Shown here: piece by piece, positions 57,652 through 64,000 of the stretch | Layout: each line of letters begins with the position of its first letter | How positions within the stretch are numbered: position 1 is the first letter of the stretch | DNA from: Sodalis praecaptivus | Lineage (GTDB): Bacteria; Pseudomonadota; Gammaproteobacteria; Enterobacterales; Enterobacteriaceae | NCBI RefSeq assembly: GCF_000517425.1 | Contig: NZ_CP006569.1 | Location: 3,834,760 to 3,898,759 of the forward strand | DNA: 64,000 nt | Direction of reading: 5' to 3' | Translations under genes and position numbers: made by a program | The notes under the pieces: model-generated | Databases searched by the model: none | The model's input: the letters and a program-made list of their open reading frames with translations, nothing else | Told to the model about the DNA's origin: nothing

Positions 57652-58602
57652 TTACTCCACCATCTTCACGTCGACCCGCAGCTCTTTCGGCACTTCAAAG
57701 ACGATATTTTCCTCGCGGCCGATGAGCTCTTCAGCGTCTTCGGCGCCCAGCGAGCGCAGACGTTCGATCACCTGCTGCACCAGGATATCGGGCGCCGAGG
57801 CGCCGGCGGTAACGCCGATTGCCTGCGTGCCCTGCAGCCAGCTTTCCTGGATGTCGCCGGCGCTGTCAATCAGATAGGCCGGCTTGCCAACCCGCTGGGC
57901 CAGTTCCGCCAGCCGGTTGGAGTTGGAGGAGTTTTTCGAGCCGACCACCAGCACCACATCGGCATCGGCGGCCAGATTGCGCACCGCTTCCTGGCGGTTG
58001 GTGGTCGCGTAGCAAATATCGTCTTTGCGCGGCCCGATAATCGCGGGGAACCGCGCGCGCAGCGCGTCAATCACGTCAGAGGTATCATCCACCGATAGCG
58101 TGGTCTGGGTCATAAAGCACAGATTATCAACGTTTTTGACGTTAAGCCGCCAGACATCCTCCGGCGATTCGACCAGATACATCCCGCCGTCGGGGTTGTT
58201 GTATTGCCCCATGGTGCCTTCCACTTCGGGATGACCGGTATGGCCAATCAGAATGGCCTCGGTTCCCTTACGGCTGGCGCGGGCGACTTCCATATGCACT
58301 TTGGTCACCAGCGGGCAGGTAGCATCAAACACGGTCAAATCGCGGCTGCGCGCCTCTGCCCGCACCGCCTGGGAGACGCCGTGGGCGGAGAAAATCAGGA
58401 TGGAGCCATCAGGCACTTCAGCGATTTGCTCGATGAAAATCGCGCCCCGCTGGCGCAGCGTGTCGACCACATAGCGGTTATGCACCACTTCATGGCGAAC
58501 ATAGATGGGCGCGCCATAGATTTCCAGCGCGCGCTCAACGATACTGATTGCCCGGTCAACGCCGGCGCAAAATCCGCGCGGATTAGCCAGCAGTATGCGC
58601 AT
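57652..58602 (-). CDS. ispH: 4-hydroxy-3-methylbut-2-enyl diphosphate reductase IspH
   Basis: Last step of the MEP pathway, making IPP and DMAPP; an iron-sulphur enzyme. The 316-residue product equals the E. coli length, and the three cluster cysteines are at the same positions: Cys12 (GFCAGVDRA), Cys96 ([11 protein letters not shown]) and Cys197 ([10 protein letters not shown]). Glu and His residues of the active site are in [11 protein letters not shown] and [15 protein letters not shown]. It overlaps the end of fkpB by 20 bases and ends the ribF operon. Confidence 0.97.
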   Translation of the reverse strand: MRILLANPRGFCAGVDRAISIVERALEIYGAPIYVRHEVVHNRYVVDTLRQRGAIFIEQIAEVPDGSILIFSAHGVSQAVRAEARSRDLTVFDATCPLVTKVHMEVARASRKGTEAILIGHTGHPEVEGTMGQYNNPDGGMYLVESPEDVWRLNVKNVDNLCFMTQTTLSVDDTSDVIDALRARFPAIIGPRKDDICYATTNRQEAVRNLAADADVVLVVGSKNSSNSNRLAELAQRVGKPAYLIDSAGDIQESWLQGTQAIGVTAGASAPDILVQQVIERLRSLGAEDAEELIGREENIVFEVPKELRVDVKMVE

Positions 58603-59056
58603 CGGTCGCCTCCAGTTGCGGGTCTATTGCCAGTACTTCAATATCGAACCAGACCACTTTACCGGCGAGCGGATGATTAAAATCGACGGTGATAGAGTCG
58701 TCCGCCACGTCGCTTATCAGCCCCGGCATTTCGCTGCCGTTGATACCGGTAAACAGCATAATGGTACCCACGTCCGGCACGCCGGTCTCAATAAAATTGC
58801 GGCGCGAATAAAACTGAATGAGATCGGGATTGGACGGACCGAACGCCGACTCCGGCGCCAGGGAGAAGCTTTTCCGGTCCCCCGTCCGCAGGCCGAGCAG
58901 CGCCTGCTCCAACTCGGCGGACAGGCTGCCGTCCCCGAGCCGAAAAAGCGCCGGTTTGTTCTCGCGCCGGGTCGAATCGGCCAACTGCCCGTCCGCCAGT
59001 TTAAGATCAAAATGCAACAATACCGCGCTGTCCGGTTGTACGGCGTGATTGGTCAT
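58583..59056 (-). CDS. fkpB: FKBP-type peptidyl-prolyl isomerase FkpB (SlpA)
   Basis: SlyD-like cytoplasmic prolyl isomerase with an inserted chaperone flap. The 157-residue product (E. coli 149) has [19 protein letters not shown], the flap with [17 protein letters not shown] and [23 protein letters not shown] 59056 ([16 protein letters not shown]) is supported by a GGTGAAG site; an upstream in-frame ATG inside lspA is rejected. The extra length is at the C-terminus, where it overlaps ispH. Confidence 0.94.
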   Translation of the reverse strand: MTNHAVQPDSAVLLHFDLKLADGQLADSTRRENKPALFRLGDGSLSAELEQALLGLRTGDRKSFSLAPESAFGPSNPDLIQFYSRRNFIETGVPDVGTIMLFTGINGSEMPGLISDVADDSITVDFNHPLAGKVVWFDIEVLAIDPQLEATDAHTAG

Positions 59057-59060
59057 CACT

Positions 59061-59567
59061 TCACCCTTTCTGCCTGGCGGTTTTGCCGGCGGGACGGCAA
59101 AAGCCCTCCAGCACAATCAGTACGGCGCCAATGCAAATGCCTGCATCCGCCACGTTGAACGTGGGCCAGTGCCAATCGCCAACATAGAAATCAATAAAGT
59201 CGATCACCACGCCATGCACCATCCGGTCGAACAGATTGCCCAGCGCGCCGCCGATAATCATCGCATAGGCGGCGTTAGACAGCCTGGCCCGCTTATCTGA
59301 ACGATACATCATGACCAGCAGCACCACCGCGATGATCACCGCTATGGCGGAAAACGCCCAACGTTGCCATCCTCCCTTGTCCGCCAGGAAACTGAAGGCG
59401 GCGCCCGGATTGTGGGCATAGGTAAAATTAATAAACGGGATAACCGGCACCGACTCGCCGAGCCAGAAATGCGCCATGACCCACTGCTTGCTGCCGAGAT
59501 CCAGCGCCAGAACCACCAGCGCCAGCCAAAGCCAGCGCAGTCCCGTGGACATCATCGTTTTATTCAT
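59061..59567 (-). CDS. lspA: Lipoprotein signal peptidase LspA
   Basis: Inner membrane aspartyl protease that removes the signal peptide of diacylated prolipoproteins. The 168-residue product (E. coli 164) has four membrane segments, the conserved [20 protein letters not shown], and the two catalytic aspartates in [19 protein letters not shown] and [12 protein letters not shown]. Its ATG overlaps the ileS stop by one base (TGATG-like coupling). Confidence 0.96.
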   Translation of the reverse strand: MNKTMMSTGLRWLWLALVVLALDLGSKQWVMAHFWLGESVPVIPFINFTYAHNPGAAFSFLADKGGWQRWAFSAIAVIIAVVLLVMMYRSDKRARLSNAAYAMIIGGALGNLFDRMVHGVVIDFIDFYVGDWHWPTFNVADAGICIGAVLIVLEGFCRPAGKTARQKG

Positions 59568-62383
59568 CAGACAAACTTACGCTCTTCGCCCGGGCCGGCC
59601 ACATTGGTGACACAGCGACCACAAATTTCCGGATGATCGGCATGCTGACCGATATCCGTCTCATAATGCCAGCAGCGCGGGCATTTTTCCCCTTCGGCTT
59701 TTGCCAAGGCAATCTTCAGCCCTTTCAGCCCCTCGCACTGCACCGCGTCATCGCCGGCGTCGCCATAATCCGCCACGACCGCGCTTGAGGTCAGTAGCGC
59801 GAAGTAGAGTTCATCGCCCAATTCGCGCAGTGAAGCGGCAAGTTCCGGCTCCGCGTACAGCGTGACCCGAGCCTCCAGTGAGCCGCCGATGCGCTTGTCC
59901 GCCCGCGCCTGCTCGATAACCTTGTTGGTTTCGCTGCGCACCTGCAACAGGGTCTGCCAATAAGCATCGTTCAACGGCTGGGCGGCGTCCAGTCCGAACA
60001 GGCCATCGTACCACTCTTCGGTAAAGACATACTGCGCCCGTTCCCCCGGCATAAAGCCCCAGATCTCATCGGCGGTAAACGACATGATAGGCGCCATCCA
60101 GCGCACCAGGGCTTCAATGATATGATACAGCGCGGTCTGGCAGCTGCGGCGGGCGATACTGTCCGCTTTGGTGGTGTACTGACGGTCCTTGATGATATCC
60201 AGATAAAAAGAGCCCATCTCGACGGAACAGAACTGCATCATGCGCTGCACGACATTATGGAAATCATAGCTGTCGTAAGCGGCGACGATCTCCGCCTGCG
60301 CCGCCTGCGCCCGGCCCACCGCCCAGCGATCCAGCACCACCATCTGCTCCGGGCTGACGCTGTGGCGCGCCGGATCAAAACCGTTCAGGTTGGCCAGCAG
60401 GAAACGGGCGGTGTTGCGGATGCGGCGATAGGCGTCGGCGGAGCGCTTGAGGATCTCATCGGACACCGCCATCTCGCCGGTGTAATCGGTGGAGGCGACC
60501 CACAGACGCAGAATATCCGCCCCCAACTTGTCCATGACCTGCTGCGGGCTGACTACGTTGCCCACCGATTTGGACATTTTCCGGCCTTGCCCATCAACGG
60601 TAAAGCCGTGGGTCAGCACCTGACGATACGGCGCCTTGCCGTGCATGGCGGTAGAGATCATCAGCGACGACATGAACCAGCCGCGATGCTGGTCAGACCC
60701 TTCCAGATACATGTCGGGCGCATGGCCTTCAAATTCCGGCCGCACCGCCACCACGGAGGAGTGGGTGGAGCCGGAGTCGAACCAAACGTCGAGGGTATCC
60801 GGCACTTTGTGATAATGCGCGGCATCGTCTCCCAAAATCTCGGCCGGATCCAAATCCCACCAGGCCTGAATGCCGTCCTGCTCAACCCGCTGCGCCACCG
60901 CTTCCATCAATTCAATAGTGCGCGGATGCAGCGCTTCGGTCTCGTTATGCACGAACAGCGCCATCGGCACGCCCCAAGTGCGCTGACGCGAAATGCACCA
61001 GTCGGGACGGTTGGCGACCATGGTCTCAATGCGCGCCTGGCCCCAGCCGGGGATCCACTGCACGTCCTTGATCTCCGCCAGCGACTGCTTACGCAGGCCG
61101 CGCTGATCCATGCTGACGAACCACTGCGGCGTGGCGCGAAAGATAATCGGCGTTTTATGGCGCCAGCAGTGCGGATAGCTGTGCTGTAGCTTTTCCACGT
61201 GCAGCAGGGCGCCGCTGTCGCGCAGCAGATCGATGACCACATCATTGGCTTTAAACACCTGCAAACCGTCCAGCGCCGGCAGCGTACCCGGTAGATAGCA
61301 GCCATCGGCACCGACCGGATTGGCGACCTCCAAACCGTATTGCTGGCCAATGACATAGTCGTCGGGGCCATGGCCGGGGGCGGTATGCACCGCGCCGGTG
61401 CCCGCGTCCAGCGTCACGTGCTGGCCCAGAATGACCGGCACATCGAAGCCCATGAACGGATGACGGAACCGCAGCAGCTCCAGCGCGCTACCTTTGGCGC
61501 TGCCGAGCACCGTCCAACCCGTGATGCCGGCGCGCGCCATGACGCTGTCCACCAGATCGGCGGCCAGGATATAGGCTTGCCCGTCAACCTTGACCCATTG
61601 ATAGTCGAAGTCGGGATGGACGGCGATGGCGCGGTTGGCCGGCAGGGTCCACGGCGTGGTGGTCCAGATAACCAGTGACACTTGACCGGTAAAATCAGCG
61701 ATGCCGAACTTGGCGGCGACCGCGGCGGCGTCTGCGGCCGCGAAAGCCACATCGATGGACGGCGAAGTCCGGTCGTAATACTCCACCTCCGCCTCCGCCA
61801 GCGCGGAGCGGCAGTCGATGCACCAGTGCACCGGCTTGGCGCCTTTATGCAGATGGCCGTTGGCGATAATCTTGCCGAGGGCGCGAATAATATTCGCCTC
61901 GGTAGTGAAATCCATCGTCAGGTACGGGTGTTCCCAGTCGCCAAGCACGCCCAGACGAATGAAATCCTTTTTCTGCCCCTCCACCTGTTCGGCGGCATAA
62001 CGGCGGCAGGCGGCGCGGAATTCCGCGGCGCTGACCTTCTCGCCCGGCTTGCCGATCAGTTGTTCCACCTTCAGCTCAATCGGCAGGCCATGGCAATCCC
62101 AACCCGGGACATATGGCGAGTCATAGCCCATCAACCCTTTGGATTTAATAATAATATCTTTAAGAATTTTATTGACCGAGTGACCGATATGAATGCTGCC
62201 GTTCGCATACGGCGGGCCGTCGTGCAGAATGAACGTTTTCTTGCCCTTCCTGGCGTGACGAATAATCCCGTACAGATCCTGTTCATACCAGCGTTGCAGC
62301 ATGCCAGGTTCACGCTTGGCTAAATCGCCGCGCATGGGAAACCCTGTGTCCGGCAAGTTCAGGGTATTTTTGTAATCAGTCAT
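59567..62383 (-). CDS. ileS: Isoleucyl-tRNA synthetase
   Basis: Class I synthetase that charges tRNA-Ile and edits misactivated valine. The 938-residue product equals the E. coli length. Visible are the HIGH motif at 65-68 ([13 protein letters not shown]), the editing domain with [18 protein letters not shown], the KMSKS motif ([13 protein letters not shown]) near 603, and a C-terminal zinc site with paired cysteines CPRCWHYE and CGRCVTNV. It lies between ribF and lspA. Confidence 0.97.
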   Translation of the reverse strand: MTDYKNTLNLPDTGFPMRGDLAKREPGMLQRWYEQDLYGIIRHARKGKKTFILHDGPPYANGSIHIGHSVNKILKDIIIKSKGLMGYDSPYVPGWDCHGLPIELKVEQLIGKPGEKVSAAEFRAACRRYAAEQVEGQKKDFIRLGVLGDWEHPYLTMDFTTEANIIRALGKIIANGHLHKGAKPVHWCIDCRSALAEAEVEYYDRTSPSIDVAFAAADAAAVAAKFGIADFTGQVSLVIWTTTPWTLPANRAIAVHPDFDYQWVKVDGQAYILAADLVDSVMARAGITGWTVLGSAKGSALELLRFRHPFMGFDVPVILGQHVTLDAGTGAVHTAPGHGPDDYVIGQQYGLEVANPVGADGCYLPGTLPALDGLQVFKANDVVIDLLRDSGALLHVEKLQHSYPHCWRHKTPIIFRATPQWFVSMDQRGLRKQSLAEIKDVQWIPGWGQARIETMVANRPDWCISRQRTWGVPMALFVHNETEALHPRTIELMEAVAQRVEQDGIQAWWDLDPAEILGDDAAHYHKVPDTLDVWFDSGSTHSSVVAVRPEFEGHAPDMYLEGSDQHRGWFMSSLMISTAMHGKAPYRQVLTHGFTVDGQGRKMSKSVGNVVSPQQVMDKLGADILRLWVASTDYTGEMAVSDEILKRSADAYRRIRNTARFLLANLNGFDPARHSVSPEQMVVLDRWAVGRAQAAQAEIVAAYDSYDFHNVVQRMMQFCSVEMGSFYLDIIKDRQYTTKADSIARRSCQTALYHIIEALVRWMAPIMSFTADEIWGFMPGERAQYVFTEEWYDGLFGLDAAQPLNDAYWQTLLQVRSETNKVIEQARADKRIGGSLEARVTLYAEPELAASLRELGDELYFALLTSSAVVADYGDAGDDAVQCEGLKGLKIALAKAEGEKCPRCWHYETDIGQHADHPEICGRCVTNVAGPGEERKFV

Positions 62384-62414
62384 TCGATTCTCGGTTCCGT
62401 TTTCGGTTTGAGCA

Positions 62415-63353
62415 TTATTGAGGCGTCGCCAGCCCGAAATAGTCGCGGGCGCTCACCACATCATTCGCGATTTGCCGCTTTAAGTCGTCAAGCGAAGCAA
62501 ACCGTTGTTCATTGCGCACTTTCGCGCGAATCACCACCTCGATATGGCAACCGTACAGGTTCATGTCCACATCCAGCAAATGCACTTCCAGCCGCTGGCG
62601 CAAACCGGCCACCGTGGGCCGGGTGCCGATATTCGCCACGCCGGGCAGCGGCCGGTCGGCGATGCCGTAAACTTCCACCGCATACACGCCGTTGATGGGC
62701 GCCTGCCGCCCTTTCAACGACACGTTGGCGGTCGGGAAGCCGATCGTCCGCCCCAGCGCGTCGCCATGCACCACGCGGCCGGAGAGGCGATAGGGATGCC
62801 CGAGCAGCATTTCCGCCTCCACCAGACGATCCTGCGCCAGCGCCTCACGCACGGCGGTGCTGCTTATGCGCCGACCGCCTTCGGTGTAGGTGACGGTGCT
62901 CATCACCTCGAATCCGGCCGCTTTCCCCGCCTGCTGGAGCAGGGCGTAATCCCCCTGACGCCGAGCGCCAAAGCGAAAGTCGTCGCCGACGCCGATGAAA
63001 CGCACGCCCAGTTTTTGCACCAGCAGATCCGTTACGAAAGCGCCGGCGCTAAGCGCCGCAAACCGCTTGTCGAAAGTGACGCAGACCACGGCGTCCACGC
63101 CGGCGGCCGCCAGGTATTTCACCTTGTCGCGCAGCCGGGTCAAGCGCGCCGGCGCGGCATCGCCGGCGAAATGTTCCTGCGGCTGAGGCTCAAAAATCAT
63201 CACCATCACCGGTAGACCGCGACGGCGGCCCTCAGCCTGCAATTCTGCTATGAGCGCCTGGTGTCCGCGGTGAAAGCCGTCGAAATTGCCGATGGTCAGC
63301 ACGCACCCATGGTGACGTGGCTGTAAATTATGTATGCCGCGAATAAGCTCCAT
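62415..63353 (-). CDS. ribF: Bifunctional riboflavin kinase/FAD synthetase RibF
   Basis: Converts riboflavin to FMN and FMN to FAD. The 312-residue product (E. coli 313) has an N-terminal adenylyltransferase domain with the HxGH-type motif [14 protein letters not shown] and the [12 protein letters not shown] region, then a C-terminal flavokinase domain with GFPTANVSL and [10 protein letters not shown]. It is the first gene of the ribF-ileS-lspA-fkpB-ispH operon, divergent from rpsT as in E. coli. Confidence 0.97.
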   Translation of the reverse strand: MELIRGIHNLQPRHHGCVLTIGNFDGFHRGHQALIAELQAEGRRRGLPVMVMIFEPQPQEHFAGDAAPARLTRLRDKVKYLAAAGVDAVVCVTFDKRFAALSAGAFVTDLLVQKLGVRFIGVGDDFRFGARRQGDYALLQQAGKAAGFEVMSTVTYTEGGRRISSTAVREALAQDRLVEAEMLLGHPYRLSGRVVHGDALGRTIGFPTANVSLKGRQAPINGVYAVEVYGIADRPLPGVANIGTRPTVAGLRQRLEVHLLDVDMNLYGCHIEVVIRAKVRNEQRFASLDDLKRQIANDVVSARDYFGLATPQ

Positions 63354-63686
63354 AGCCGGCTCAAGACACCTAAAACAGTGGAAATCGGCGGATTATACCT
63401 TGTACCGCCGCTAAGGTTAACCCGCGATTCCAATCTTTGACATTGCGCGCAGAGAAAGCCGCGCTTATTTCGCCCCCGCCCTGTTTTCACGCAGGTTATG
63501 CTGCCGCGAAACGCCGGTGGGCGGCGCGTCCACCCTTGCCCGTGGCCGAACCGCCGGCTCAGCACGCCGGTAAACGCTTTTTTCGCATGAAGCACTGTAT
63601 TGTGTCGGCGGAAACTGATAGAATCTTGCGCCATCACATTGTAACAGGCGTCGCGCGTTTAAGCGGCGCTTATTTGCACAAATCCA
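63354..63686. other. ribF-rpsT intergenic region
   Basis: About 330 bases of divergent promoter region. No yaaY-like gene and no other recognised product is seen. The right end holds the rpsT P2 promoter listed separately; a TAGAAT near 63629-63634 may belong to an upstream rpsT promoter. The ribF promoter was not resolved. Confidence 0.55.
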
Positions 63687-63715
63687 TTGACAAAAGAAGA
63701 CCGAACGGGCATATT
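63687..63715 (+). promoter_or_regulatory. rpsT promoter P2
   Basis: Perfect -35 TTGACA (63687-63692), 17-base spacer, -10 CATATT (63710-63715), start near 63722. The stretch from the -35 through the leader to the rpsT start closely resembles the E. coli rpsT P2 region. Confidence 0.85.
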
Positions 63716-63761
63716 CCTCGGCCTTTGAATTGTCTCATAGAACAAGTTTGGGAGTTGGACC

Positions 63762-64000
63762 TTGGCTAATATCAAATCAGCTAAGAAACGCGCCGTACAG
63801 TCTGAGAAGCGTCGTCAGCATAATGCAAGCCGTCGCTCCATGATGCGCACCTTTGTGAAAAAGGTTTACGCTGCTATCGCCGCTGGCGATAAAGAAGCTG
63901 CGCAGAATGCGTTTTCTGCCATGCAACCGATTGTTGACCGTCAGGCCAGCAAAGGGTTGATCCACAAAAACAAAGCTGCACGTCATAAATCGAACCTGAC
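63762..64000 (+). CDS. rpsT: 30S ribosomal protein S20 (cut by window edge)
   Basis: Primary 16S rRNA-binding protein of the small subunit, helical and strongly basic. 79 codons are in the window; about 8 more would complete the usual 87 residues. The translation [20 protein letters not shown] matches S20. The start is TTG at 63762 with GGAG about 8 bases upstream; E. coli rpsT also starts with TTG, which is part of its translational autoregulation. Confidence 0.96.
   Translation, partial: MANIKSAKKRAVQSEKRRQHNASRRSMMRTFVKKVYAAIAAGDKEAAQNAFSAMQPIVDRQASKGLIHKNKAARHKSNL

Overview
The window is a chromosomal segment of a GC-rich gammaproteobacterium of the order Enterobacterales. Nearly every protein can be aligned by eye, end to end, with its Escherichia coli counterpart, and the gene order follows the E. 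coli 0-2 min region with local losses and insertions. The combination of a high-GC genome, a dcw cluster without ddlB, no leuO, no araC/araBAD, a retained thiBPQ operon and large non-coding spacers suggests a Sodalis-like organism. That placement is an inference from gene content, not a search result. No phage, insertion sequence, CRISPR array, rRNA or tRNA gene was seen, and no gene in the window is visibly broken except by the window edges.

Layout. (1) 1-15153, minus strand: the division and cell wall (dcw) cluster read as one operon, mraZ-rsmH-ftsL-ftsI-murE-murF-mraY-murD-ftsW-murG-murC-ftsQ-ftsA-ftsZ (ftsZ cut by the edge). It has a MraZ-type promoter/operator at 15184-15245 and lacks ddlB. 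(2) 15154-20191: an AT-rich spacer with a Fur-box-like site, the alanine exporter alaE, the regulator cra, a GC-rich spacer with a long palindrome, and ilvIH. (3) 20524-25457: the leucine operon with an attenuator (leuL, terminator) and leuABCD. (4) 25458-31317: a spacer holding a candidate SgrS-like small RNA, then sgrR and the thiamine transporter operon thiBPQ behind a TPP riboswitch. (5) 31499-34739: an accessory module made of an MFS carboxylate transporter, a divergent GntR regulator and an enolase-superfamily enzyme, lying where E. coli has ara genes. (6) 34853-42951: yabI, polB with a LexA-like box, rapA, rluA, djlA. (7) 43135-49873: lptD-surA-pdxA-rsmA-apaG-apaH. (8) 49944-50582: a 31-bp tandem repeat derived from the folA 3' end, and folA. 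(9) 50736-56454: carAB with terminator, twin promoters and ARG boxes, then dapB. (10) 56714-57592: an SMP-30/gluconolactonase-family gene. (11) 57652-64000: ribF-ileS-lspA-fkpB-ispH and, divergently, rpsT (cut by the edge).

Most genes serve peptidoglycan synthesis, division, outer membrane assembly and amino acid or pyrimidine biosynthesis. Known regulation is visible in the sequence: MraZ repeats, leucine attenuation, the TPP riboswitch, LexA and ArgR sites, and conserved GTG/TTG starts. I did not find a clear new biological system. The most unusual items are the folA-derived tandem repeat, the three-gene sugar-acid-like module, the possible SgrS RNA, the absence of ddlB, and alaE beside cra.
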